Positions 16,195-24,438 of a stretch of DNA of 64,000 bases are shown piece by piece; position 1 is the first letter of the stretch; each line of letters opens with the position of its first letter. The DNA is from Anaerolineales bacterium UBA6055. GTDB taxonomy: Bacteria > Chloroflexota > Anaerolineae > Aggregatilineales > Phototrophicaceae. The notes beneath the pieces are model-generated. The model saw nothing but the letters and a program-made list of their open reading frames with translations. It ran no database searches and was not told the origin of the DNA. Made by a program: the position numbers and the translations under genes. The stretch lies in contig DIYL01000002.1 in NCBI GenBank assembly GCA_002428985.1, positions 434,001 through 498,000 on the forward strand, read 5' to 3'.

Positions 16195-17589
16195 ATGAAA
16201 CGTTTGACACTAATTTTAACCCTACTCATGGCACTTGGTCTTGTAACGAGTGCACAGGATATGGACGACGAAGCGGTAACATTCACTGTCACAGTCGAAA
16301 ATATCGCTACCATCGGTCTATACGAAAATGCAGGCGTCCAAGCTATCCCAGTTGATGGTGATAGTGCCGGACCAGCATTGCCAAGCAGTGGTTATGAATT
16401 TACATTCTCCGCTGAAGAAGGACAATATCTCAGCTTTGTCACCATGTTGGCACAATCTAACGATCTATTCTTCGCACCAGACGCAACCGGAATCGCACTC
16501 TATGATATGGGCGCACCAATCAGCGGTGACATCACCGATTTAATTTACCTCTGGGATGCTGGTACAGAAGTTGACCAACCTGTCGGTGAAGGCGATCAAC
16601 AAGCCCCACGTCAAGCAGGACCAAACACAGGTGATGACGAAAACGGTGTTGTTGCATTAGACGATAGTGTTGCAACTGCTGACTATATCAGTGCAGAACT
16701 CGTAGCAAACGATGACGGTACATTCACCCTCTCTATCACAAATGTATCCGGCGATGCAAGCGTTCCATCCCCAATCACACCAGTTGTATGGGCAGTTCAC
16801 GACAGCCGTACTGGCGATATGATGGGCGATGACATGATGGAAGAAGATGATATGGATGAAGAAGACGACATGATGATGGATGATATGATGGCAGTTCACG
16901 GTGTTTTCTTTACAGAAGGTGAAGCAGACTACGGATATGGTTTAGAAGCTGTCGCTGAAGATGGCAACCCTGCTTACCTCATCGCAACAATTGCAGGTGG
17001 CGACTTTGGTACACCAATTACCCCAGTAGTTTACGCTGTACATGATGACATGATGGACGGTGGCGTATTCTTCACATCCGGTGAAGCAGATCGTGGTGAT
17101 GGTTTAGAAGATGTTGCTGAAGATGGTAACCCTGCAAACCTTGTAGAATATGCAACTGCTAATTACGAAGTTGCTGGTGTTTCACCAATCCCAAGCGATG
17201 CAGATGAAGCTGGCCCAGCCTTCCCAGGTAGCTACTACACCTTCGAAATCACAGCAACACCCGGTCAAGCACTATCCTTCGTAACCATGTTCGTACAATC
17301 TAACGACCTTTTCTTCGCACCATCAGAATCCGGTATCGCCCTCTTCGATGAAAACGGCAACCCAATTCATGGTAGTGTCTCTGGTCAAGTGTATCTCTGG
17401 GATGCTGGTACAGAAGTTAACGAAGAACCCGGTGTAGGCGAAAATCAAGCACCACGTCAAGAAGGTCCAAATACAGGCGATGACGAAATGGGTGTTGTCC
17501 AGTTGGTCGACGATGAATTCACCTACCCGAACGCAACCAGCATCGTCCGTGTACACATCGAACCTGCTGACATGATGATGGAAGGCTAG
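16195..17589 (+). CDS. Secreted protein with duplicated spondin-type (Spond_N) domains
   Basis: The 464-residue protein has a signal peptide (MKRLTLILTLLMALGLVTSA) and two copies of a spondin-like unit. Each has SFVTMxxQSNDLFFAP, YLWDAGTEV, QAPRQxGPNTGDDE, and a GVFFTxGEADxGxGLE block. A Met/Asp/Glu-rich linker (about residues 204-226, mostly GAT/ATG codons) separates the halves. Spondin-domain proteins in bacteria are exported and thought to bind other proteins or metal at the surface. I start at ATG 16195 because GGGAGAG lies six bases upstream; an ATG 15 bases earlier overlaps that ribosome site. It is bounded by terminators on both sides, so monocistronic. Confidence 0.85.
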   Translation: MKRLTLILTLLMALGLVTSAQDMDDEAVTFTVTVENIATIGLYENAGVQAIPVDGDSAGPALPSSGYEFTFSAEEGQYLSFVTMLAQSNDLFFAPDATGIALYDMGAPISGDITDLIYLWDAGTEVDQPVGEGDQQAPRQAGPNTGDDENGVVALDDSVATADYISAELVANDDGTFTLSITNVSGDASVPSPITPVVWAVHDSRTGDMMGDDMMEEDDMDEEDDMMMDDMMAVHGVFFTEGEADYGYGLEAVAEDGNPAYLIATIAGGDFGTPITPVVYAVHDDMMDGGVFFTSGEADRGDGLEDVAEDGNPANLVEYATANYEVAGVSPIPSDADEAGPAFPGSYYTFEITATPGQALSFVTMFVQSNDLFFAPSESGIALFDENGNPIHGSVSGQVYLWDAGTEVNEEPGVGENQAPRQEGPNTGDDEMGVVQLVDDEFTYPNATSIVRVHIEPADMMMEG

Positions 17590-17634
17590 ACTTTTCTAGA
17601 AATAACATAAGAATCTATACTCCTAGATTCATAG

Positions 17635-17666
17635 AGCCAATTTGGTCACACCAAGTTGGCTTTTTT
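17635..17666 (+). terminator. Rho-independent terminator after the spondin-domain gene
   Basis: AGCCAATTTGG pairs with CCAAGTTGGCT around a short loop and is followed by six T residues. Confidence 0.8.
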
Positions 17667-17702
17667 GTTCCTATATGATGGGAAGTAGATCCAATACTTC
17701 AT

Positions 17703-18533
17703 TTATTCAGATGGTAAGCCGAGTACTTCTAGTGCACTGGCAAGAATATCACGATCAATCTGGAATTTTTTCGCAAGCTGGTCAGCATGGTCATGCGTGA
17801 GTGCATAATCGTGCCGAATACCATCAACGAACTTTTCCATATGTAGGGGAAGATCCCGACTATTAAATCGCCACAAATTGCCCGCTATCACTTTATTGAT
17901 GACGACTTTATCAAGGAATAATCCACTATCAGGGATATAATCCTTGGTTGTCGCTTGACGGTAACGATCATCATCAACCGGTTTATCAATGAGGGTAAAT
18001 GCATTACGGTTAGGGTGGGGATCACGCCAGATGTCAAATTTGTTGTAACCAAGTGACTCCACTGTATATGTAAAAAACTCGCTCTCAACAGTCACAGTTT
18101 CTTTTTTGCGAAGCGGTAAGGGTGCAAAAATTGGCAGGCCGACATCCACCAGATATTTCTCATCATCCAAAAACACCACAATCGCTGTATGGCAACCAAT
18201 ACTATCGCCCATATTATTAATCGTCAGATACCCTTCATAGCCCATCTGTAACAGTAAACTATAAAAGGCATAATTACTTTCGTAGCATGTCCCACCTGTG
18301 CCATATTCAAGAGCATTATCCCAGAACTTTTTACCCAGTACCGGACATTTTTCTAGTTTTTTATACTGATCACGTCTAGCAATCCGCGAGGCACTTTCCC
18401 ACGGGACAACGTGTGTATATTGATGGATGAGCTTTTCTAGTGTTTTTAGAGTGGGTGGTGCACTATGTGGCACACCTAGCCGCTTAAGTACTTTTTGTGA
18501 CATTGCTTTAGATAAAGGTTTTGTTTCGGTCAT
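17703..18533 (-). CDS. nat: Arylamine N-acetyltransferase
   Basis: The 276-residue protein has the NAT catalytic triad Cys83 (GGTCYESNYAF), His115 (CHTAIVVFLDD) and Asp130 (YLVDVG). It transfers acetyl from acetyl-CoA to arylamines or related acceptors by a ping-pong mechanism in the cytoplasm; some bacterial relatives make amide bonds in natural products. Length is normal for the family. It converges on the spondin gene and is divergent from the gene at 18918, so it is probably transcribed alone. Confidence 0.85.
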   Translation of the reverse strand: MTETKPLSKAMSQKVLKRLGVPHSAPPTLKTLEKLIHQYTHVVPWESASRIARRDQYKKLEKCPVLGKKFWDNALEYGTGGTCYESNYAFYSLLLQMGYEGYLTINNMGDSIGCHTAIVVFLDDEKYLVDVGLPIFAPLPLRKKETVTVESEFFTYTVESLGYNKFDIWRDPHPNRNAFTLIDKPVDDDRYRQATTKDYIPDSGLFLDKVVINKVIAGNLWRFNSRDLPLHMEKFVDGIRHDYALTHDHADQLAKKFQIDRDILASALEVLGLPSE

Positions 18534-18917
18534 GGATTACTCTGTTATGCTTCGAAATACTGCACACATCATAGCGGAAATACGATAGGATCAACAGCAA
18601 AAACTACGTATAAATTCATACATCACCAAAATCAAATGTTATATAAATCATAGAATGACAATAATCTTGTCTGAAAAGATCATTTTTTCAAAAAAATGGA
18701 GTATACTGACAATACATTAACAAATCACTGTTATCTAAATCAGTATGTGTTTGCTTGTAGTTGGCGGTATGTTGAGTATATCAAACGGTTTGTTAAGTTT
18801 CGTTTTATGTTTCTCAATTTGTTTATGTTTTCTCAATCATAATCATTTGTAATATTCCAGCCGATCTGGTAACATTAAGAAACATAACGAAGGGTAGTGA
18901 AAATTTAGGGGTGTCCC
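18534..18917. other. Intergenic region with direct repeat of a TTTATGTTTCTCAAT motif
   Basis: This 384-bp AT-rich gap separates the divergent nat gene and the gene at 18918. It contains two adjacent near-copies, TTTTATGTTTCTCAATT (18803-18819) and GTTTATGTTTTCTCAATC (18821-18838). The core resembles part of the 42-bp repeat found upstream of the genes at 32372 and 35942, which points to a shared regulatory or promoter element. Confidence 0.45.
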
Positions 18918-19307
18918 GTGGCTGTCGCAATGAGTTCACAAAACGATAATAATTTCATTCAATTTGATCTAGAAGCAGCACGTGTTCAACAATGGTGGGA
19001 TACGATTCAAAGTCGTAACCGTTATTTTTTCGAACTTGTTGAAATGAAACTATATTTTATTGAAAATCCAGATTTATACTTATTATTACTAGAGATGGAT
19101 GATTGCATGGATGATCTCGATGTCATCGAATGTCCAGCATCGGCTTCCCATCTGCGCGAACGGCTTGAACGATCCGTCCAAGATATGACATTGGGATTGA
19201 TTCATCTTGGGTCAGAAAATATGCAAACCGCCCAGATGTACTTTAATACAGCAAAGGCAGACTACAAACAAGTCTTGCGCGATTACTTCGAAATTTTGCC
19301 GTATTAA
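18918..19307 (+). CDS. Hypothetical acidic cytoplasmic protein
   Basis: The 129-residue protein is largely helical, with many Glu/Asp and aromatic residues and no signal peptide or membrane segment. It ends in a helix with the pattern AQMYFNTAKADYKQVLRDYF. The start is GTG 18918 (AGGGGTG just upstream); an in-frame ATG twelve bases later is an alternative. A strong terminator follows, so it is probably monocistronic and may be controlled by the repeated motif about 80 bp upstream. I recognise no family. Confidence 0.6.
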   Translation: MAVAMSSQNDNNFIQFDLEAARVQQWWDTIQSRNRYFFELVEMKLYFIENPDLYLLLLEMDDCMDDLDVIECPASASHLRERLERSVQDMTLGLIHLGSENMQTAQMYFNTAKADYKQVLRDYFEILPY

Positions 19308-19340
19308 TTGCCCGCACATCCCCTAACTTCGATTACAATA

Positions 19341-19366
19341 GAGTCTACATACATGTAGGCTCTTTT
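19341..19366 (+). terminator. Rho-independent terminator
   Basis: GAGTCTACA pairs with TGTAGGCTC (one G-U pair) around loop TACA and is followed by TTTTT and a second T-run. Confidence 0.8.
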
Positions 19367-19391
19367 TGATTTTTCAGAATCGGCAAATCTG

Positions 19392-20804
19392 TTGAAACAT
19401 TCTAGATACCATAAGACGTCACCCACTATATTTGTACTTTGGATATTGGTGTTCGTATTCATACATCCAATACATGCACAAGGTAGACCGACTATTCCAG
19501 TCGGGCTAGCAGACCCCTATCTCATGTTTGTACCTGTTGGTTGGGGGACAGCGGATGACAGCCCGTTTGGATTTGTAACCGCTTCAAATGGTGCAATAAC
19601 CCTCAATGTACTCGACCCAACCCGTTTGGAACAATATTTACCTTATAATCCTGATACCAGTCCGCGCCGTTTGCTGATGGATTATTGGCGGTTCTTCTAT
19701 GCACAATCCATTAATCGGCTTGATATTGAATTGTTGACAATTGGTAATAATACGGTGGCTATCTATCCCGATCCTGACAATCCACAGTTGGCAACATATA
19801 TCGTGGAATTAGTCAATCAACGGTTTGCACTCATTGAAATTAATGTTAGCGACAGCGTATATGATGACGAACGCGAGGCTGTGCATACAATTTTAGAGAC
19901 TTTATCTACATCGATTGACGGTGAGATTCGCACGGATGTTATTGTTGAGCCTGTGATTTTGCCCTCAGATCGATACACATTAAATATGCCGATCAACTGG
20001 TTTATCGAGCCGTCTTTAGCACCCGGACAATTATTCATTGTCGGTGATGGTATAGAAACGATTATGTTACCGCCAGATACGGTTGCAGCTTCATTTGATT
20101 TACCCGCCGATGTCAATTTAGCTGACCTCGCACAAGTCATCGAAACCGAATTATTCGAAACAGACATCACTAACATTGACATCAACCTGTCGCAGATCGG
20201 CGATCGTCAAGTTATCGCCTATGGATTTCGTAGTATCAGCACGCAAACAGATACACAGGTCATTATGGTCAGGTTACCTACAGGAGACATCGCTTACTAC
20301 CGCACGACATCATTACAAGATAGTGTAACCAGCATTTTAGCCGATCGGCTCCGCCGAGTTGCCGTCTCGCTTCAACCTTATATTACCGACGAAGTTGATT
20401 TATTTACGGATGATATTCGCGGGAATCTAATCCCCAATAGTGGTGAGTGGCGGGTGACCCCACGTGAGATGATGCGTGTTGTCTGTGATGGTGATCTGGT
20501 CGAGCAATTGACCCCACTTACGCCAGAGATTCGAGGGATATTCAGTGATTTTGATACGATCGTGGCTGATCCTGATGGCGAGTCAATCACCCTAGCGAAT
20601 GATGGGATTACGAGTCTGTTTCAACGGGGTACATTACAACGTGAGGGTACGCCTTATTATCAGATATTAGGAGACAATATCGGGTATATTCTCACACCAC
20701 AATCGGACGATGTCATGATTGGACGCTTAAATATCATCGCACCAGATGTGAACGGGGCTAATTGCCGTTTCGGCGTTAGCATTACACTGCGGTTCGTCGC
20801 CTAA
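19392..20804 (+). CDS. Large secreted protein of unknown function
   Basis: The 470-residue protein has a signal peptide (about residues 1-30, FVLWILVFVFIHPIHAQ) and a long beta-rich exterior region with repeated LPSDRYTLNMPINW-type strands, each preceding a stretch like a DUF1795/PsbP-type fold, and no recognised catalytic motif. The start is TTG 19392, with no strong ribosome site; the signal peptide supports it. A similar LPxxW pattern occurs early (DPYLMFVPVGWGTA) and again in the middle, so an internal duplication is possible. Confidence 0.65.
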   Translation: MKHSRYHKTSPTIFVLWILVFVFIHPIHAQGRPTIPVGLADPYLMFVPVGWGTADDSPFGFVTASNGAITLNVLDPTRLEQYLPYNPDTSPRRLLMDYWRFFYAQSINRLDIELLTIGNNTVAIYPDPDNPQLATYIVELVNQRFALIEINVSDSVYDDEREAVHTILETLSTSIDGEIRTDVIVEPVILPSDRYTLNMPINWFIEPSLAPGQLFIVGDGIETIMLPPDTVAASFDLPADVNLADLAQVIETELFETDITNIDINLSQIGDRQVIAYGFRSISTQTDTQVIMVRLPTGDIAYYRTTSLQDSVTSILADRLRRVAVSLQPYITDEVDLFTDDIRGNLIPNSGEWRVTPREMMRVVCDGDLVEQLTPLTPEIRGIFSDFDTIVADPDGESITLANDGITSLFQRGTLQREGTPYYQILGDNIGYILTPQSDDVMIGRLNIIAPDVNGANCRFGVSITLRFVA

Positions 20805-20881
20805 TTACTATATCAACCCAATTTCAATCACGTCAGAATGGAAAAGGCTCAAATAGCACAAACAATACATAAGATTCATAG

Positions 20882-20901
20882 GGCTGGAATCAATTCCAGC
20901 C
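20882..20901. terminator. Hairpin between convergent genes
   Basis: An 8-bp perfect stem (GGCTGGAA/TTCCAGCC) with loop TCAA lies between the secreted protein gene and iolB, with little T-run on either side. Confidence 0.4.
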
Positions 20902-20963
20902 ATTTAAAGCAAAACAGCAGTTTCTAACTACTACAAATATCCGCCTGTCTATTTGAATGGATA

Positions 20964-21854
20964 CTAAAATCCAGCTTCCATACCTTTATCAACAACAGGT
21001 AAGCGAGGATCTATATTGGTAAATGTATCGTTGACCCATTCAAAATCAGGATCATGAGTTTCCGCAAATGTCCGTGTTGATCCGGCTAAGAAATTGAGTG
21101 TATAAGTGGTTGTCCCCGGCGCGCTCACAAGCGTATAGTAGCCTTCCGGCATCAAAATCAAGTCATGGTTTTTAGCAGTCATCATCACATCGGTCCTTTT
21201 ATCATCGTTATACACCCGTTGGTACGCATATCCAGTCGGGCGATCAAACTTATACAAGCTAAAGCGATTCAATTGCGCTTCGAGGACAGTGCCCTTCTCG
21301 TCGGTTTTGTGAGTATCATGCTTGCGTGGCGGATAACTCGACCAGTTACCACCGGGTGTATACAGTTCATACAGCATGATTTTATCTGCGGGGAAGTCTC
21401 CCCCAATCACACGGCACATCTGACGCGAGGCATTATTCCCACCGAGCAGTTTGATTTCAACATCTTGCGGTGTAATCAATTTTGCAGGGAATTCTTTATC
21501 TGTTGGCACCCAACAGGACGCAACTTCAAAATTATCGGTTAAGGCTTCAATTTCAAATTCAGTTTGGGGTGGCAAATAAACCGCATATGGCATCCCAGTG
21601 AATACTGTTTCACGTCGGCCAACATTGTTAAAGTCACCTTTATCGGTTTTAATATTGCATCGCCCTTGTAAAATCACAGCGACATACTCAAACGCATCAA
21701 TCGCAATCTCAAACGTCTTACCCTTATTGAGTCGTACTGCCGCAAAGTTCATTGTGTCCCAGCCAGCTTTCTTCGCATCTAATGCTGCAAATGCGCCGGC
21801 TTTGCCTTTGTCAATCGAGGGGAAGTGCAGTTTATCTGCTGTATATGTCGCCAT
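20964..21854 (-). CDS. iolB: 5-deoxy-glucuronate isomerase
   Basis: The 296-residue protein matches IolB, a cupin-fold isomerase that converts 5-deoxyglucuronate to 2-deoxy-5-keto-gluconate in myo-inositol breakdown. Diagnostic segments include YVAVILQGRCNI, the SYPPRKHDTH motif and YQRVYNDD. Length is normal. No other iol gene is in the window (the PfkB kinase at 4097 is of FruK/LacC type), so the rest of the pathway would lie elsewhere. The ATG is 191 bp from the divergent selenoprotein gene. Confidence 0.9.
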   Translation of the reverse strand: MATYTADKLHFPSIDKGKAGAFAALDAKKAGWDTMNFAAVRLNKGKTFEIAIDAFEYVAVILQGRCNIKTDKGDFNNVGRRETVFTGMPYAVYLPPQTEFEIEALTDNFEVASCWVPTDKEFPAKLITPQDVEIKLLGGNNASRQMCRVIGGDFPADKIMLYELYTPGGNWSSYPPRKHDTHKTDEKGTVLEAQLNRFSLYKFDRPTGYAYQRVYNDDKRTDVMMTAKNHDLILMPEGYYTLVSAPGTTTYTLNFLAGSTRTFAETHDPDFEWVNDTFTNIDPRLPVVDKGMEAGF

Positions 21855-22005
21855 AGGGTATGCTCCTACTATGTGATTGGCACGAATATTTGGGACGCTA
21901 TAAGTCTTATCTCAATGACATCCCACACGGTTCAATTTGATATGAGTGTAGGATATAGTTTCCCAACTAAAATGTAAATCGTTCGTCTTTTGTTTCAGAT
22001 AGGTC

Positions 22006-22011
22006 TATAAT
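22006..22011 (+). promoter_or_regulatory. Possible -10 box of the selenoprotein gene
   Basis: TATAAT lies 35 bp before the ATG at 22046. The -35 region at about 21982-21988 is poor, so the site is uncertain. Confidence 0.35.
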
Positions 22012-22045
22012 TGAAACTGATTACAAATTTTCAGGATAATCATTT

Positions 22046-22996
22046 ATGACTAACGATCAACATCAAGAAACCTTTGAAGAATATAAAGATTCTTTTTCAT
22101 ATGGATCACGACCTGATTTAAATTTTAAATTTATGAAAGCATTTTCCGAGGCAGATGGAGCGCAATTTATACAAGACTTAATCTGGAAAATTGGTGATAC
22201 CCTGAACGAAGGCGACCTTAACACCCTGCGCGAACACATTATCCAAGGGCAAACTGACGCATATATGGGCGGTACACCCAAATGGACCTATGATGAAGGT
22301 GATTTCACACCACTAAGCAAGCCCTTAGCAGAATCCAAAGTTGGATTACTCACATCCAGCGGACATTTTGTAAAAGGTGATGACCCGAATCCATTTGGCA
22401 AAGTAGGATTAACCCAAGAAGATGTTATCCCGATGATTGATGAGTTCCTCAAAACGCCGCCCGATTTATCTCATATTCCTGTAGACACACCTGCCGATGA
22501 AATTACGGTGCGCCATCCTGGTTATGACATACGTGGTTCGGCACTCGACCATAATGTCGCCTTCCCGATTAAGCCACTGAAAGCATTAGCTGATGAAGGT
22601 GTTATCGGAGAATTACACGATACAGCGTATACATTCGTGGGTGCGTGTTCACAATTGCGTCTCCGGAGCAAAATCGCTCCGCAATGGGCGCAAATGTTTA
22701 AGGATAACGGTGTGGACGTGGCGTTACTGGTGCCTGTCTGACCAGTCTGTCATGTGTCCGTTGGACACATCGCACGCGCTATGGAATCAATTGGCATCTC
22801 AACAGTTATAATCGCGATGCAAGCCTTCCAAAATCGGATTGAAGCGATGTCGGTCGCCCGTCTGTTGCTGACACATCATTTGATGGGTAAGCCTTTAGGT
22901 GATCCATTCGATCACGCAGAACATATGCGGGTTGTTCGTGCGGCACTCAGCCTATTGGAGAATGCAGAATCTGTTGGTACAACACGATTTACATAA
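22046..22996 (+). CDS. GrdB/PrdB-family selenoprotein (glycine/sarcosine/betaine/proline reductase B-like), TGA read as Sec
   Basis: The frame reads 231 codons, meets TGA at 22739-22741, and continues in the same frame to TAA at 22994-22996, giving 316 residues. Around the TGA the protein reads ALLVPV-U-PVCHVSVGHIARAMESIGI, which fits the UxxC redox site of reductase selenoprotein B-like proteins; non-selenium relatives have Cys there. Upstream, RHPGYDIRGSALDHNVAFPI and ADEGVIGEL are also family-typical. A hairpin suited to a bacterial SECIS sits 10 nt after the TGA. The partner or substrate (such as glycine, betaine or proline) cannot be assigned. The M24 peptidase gene starts 12 bp later. 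If the organism lacks Sec insertion it would be a broken gene, but the conserved sequence beyond the TGA argues against that. Confidence 0.85.
22739..22770 (+). promoter_or_regulatory. Sec codon and bacterial SECIS-like hairpin
   Basis: The TGA at 22739-22741 is followed, after 10 nt, by a perfect 8-bp stem ATGTGTCC (22752-22759) and GGACACAT (22763-22770) with loop GTT. The first loop base is G, 18 nt after the TGA. Bacterial SECIS elements typically need a stem of several pairs and a G in the first two loop positions about 16-37 nt after the UGA; this meets all of those points. Confidence 0.8.
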
Positions 22997-23008
22997 CAGG
23001 AAACACTG

Positions 23009-24148
23009 ATGGCTAAATCTAAAGCACCAAAAGAAATACCCAACAAATGGCAAGACGAGCTCAAAGCACGTCGCAAAGCAATCTGGGAGATTGCTCAAGA
23101 AAAAGGTTGCGATGCTGTTTTGATCTTTGGTAGTCCGGGTCATTCACAACCGTTCCGATATGTAACAAATTTTGCACCTGAGCTAGGTGATATGTTCGCA
23201 TTGATGACCGGAGAGAACGAAATTAGTTGTGTACTTAACTTCGATTGGCGTTTGATCGAAGCGCGACGGATTTCCGGGATCGACAATTGGCAAGGGGATC
23301 TTCAAGCGATGCCTTTAATCGTAGATACCATCATGAACATCCCACGCATTAAATCGCTGGGGGTTGTTGGAACAAGTCGATTGCCTGCCACTGATTACTA
23401 TTATATGACAGCGGTTTTACCTGAGTTGGTAACAACAGATATCAGTTCTTCTGTTAACAGATTGCGTCATAAAAAAAGTGCATTTGAAGTTGAGTTGCTT
23501 AAAAAAGCGTGCAATATCACAGATGAGGTGTTTGCTACTATCCGGTCAGAGCTGAAACCCGGCATGACCGAACATGAAATTGCAGCAAGAATCACTTATC
23601 TGATCAACAGTCAAGGAGCAGGCTTATCATTTGAACCCGTGGTAATCACCGGAAATAACGACCCAATCATGATACGAGCGACGACCAACCGCGCGATTAA
23701 TGTTGGCGATAGCATCATGATCGACATTGGCGCGGAGTGGGAAGGATATCAAGCTGATGCGACACGTACATTTATCATAGGAAAAGCCAACCCCAAGCAA
23801 GAAGTTGTCTGGTCAATGGTATGTGATGCGCTTGATGCCGCAATTTTGCATCTACGCCCGGGTGTACCAATGAATAAGACCCATTACGCCGCCGGAAGAA
23901 TCATCAAATCTGCTGGATACGAATTGATTCATCGGGTTGGACACGGCATCGGGTTAGCTACATCATTTGAATATCCCAGCCTAATAGATAATACCAGTCC
24001 GTTTGAAGCTGGAATGACAGTCTGCCTCGAACCCGGTATTTATACCAAAGGCGCAGGCAATATGAAACTCGAAGAATGTTTTGTCATCACCGAGGAAGGT
24101 TATGAACAACTGACCCACGCTGACACAGAGTTGATTATTCCAGTATAA
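23009..24148 (+). CDS. M24-family metallopeptidase (Xaa-Pro aminopeptidase/creatinase-like)
   Basis: The 379-residue protein has the creatinase-like N-terminal domain followed by the pita-bread catalytic domain with all five metal ligands: Asp239 (MIDIGAEWEG), Asp250 (ADATRT), His312 (GHGIG), Glu341 (CLEPGIY) and Glu355. It is soluble. Family members cleave Xaa-Pro bonds or, in creatinase, hydrolyse creatine. It follows the selenoprotein gene by only 12 bp and is likely co-transcribed, so a link to proline- or sarcosine-type substrates is an attractive but unproven guess. Confidence 0.88.
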   Translation: MAKSKAPKEIPNKWQDELKARRKAIWEIAQEKGCDAVLIFGSPGHSQPFRYVTNFAPELGDMFALMTGENEISCVLNFDWRLIEARRISGIDNWQGDLQAMPLIVDTIMNIPRIKSLGVVGTSRLPATDYYYMTAVLPELVTTDISSSVNRLRHKKSAFEVELLKKACNITDEVFATIRSELKPGMTEHEIAARITYLINSQGAGLSFEPVVITGNNDPIMIRATTNRAINVGDSIMIDIGAEWEGYQADATRTFIIGKANPKQEVVWSMVCDALDAAILHLRPGVPMNKTHYAAGRIIKSAGYELIHRVGHGIGLATSFEYPSLIDNTSPFEAGMTVCLEPGIYTKGAGNMKLEECFVITEEGYEQLTHADTELIIPV

Positions 24149-24167
24149 TACGCTTGGATTGACCTAT

Positions 24168-24377
24168 ATGAAACAAATGACAAATAAAACTTGCCCTCAA
24201 TGTGGCACTGAATTCACATGTAACGTGACCAACGGCGACGCGACTTGCTGGTGTTTTGATCTGCCCAATGTGATCATATTAGATGCGATTGACCCTCCAA
24301 CAGATTGTCTATGTCCGACATGTCTACAAGCAAAAATTAACACGCAACTCACTACAGAGAAACCATCGCATTCTTAA
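24168..24377 (+). CDS. Small CWC-type cysteine-rich protein
   Basis: The 69-residue protein has a Cys pattern CPxC, C, CWC, CLCPxCL typical of the cysteine-rich CWC family, which probably binds zinc. I start at ATG 24168; a second ATG nine bases on or a TTG nine bases earlier is possible. It begins 20 bp after the M24 peptidase stop codon and so may belong to its operon. Function in the family is unknown. Confidence 0.7.
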   Translation: MKQMTNKTCPQCGTEFTCNVTNGDATCWCFDLPNVIILDAIDPPTDCLCPTCLQAKINTQLTTEKPSHS

Positions 24378-24438
24378 ATTTCCTCTCATATGGTTGTAGG
24401 ATAATCTGAATACAATAACCAGAAACTAGAGGAAATCT

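Noticed and set aside
22754..22996. A separate 80-codon gene beginning with GTG after the TGA
   Set aside because: It is in the same frame as the preceding 231 codons, has no ribosome site of its own, and its sequence is the second part of the reductase family domain. The Sec readthrough explains both parts.
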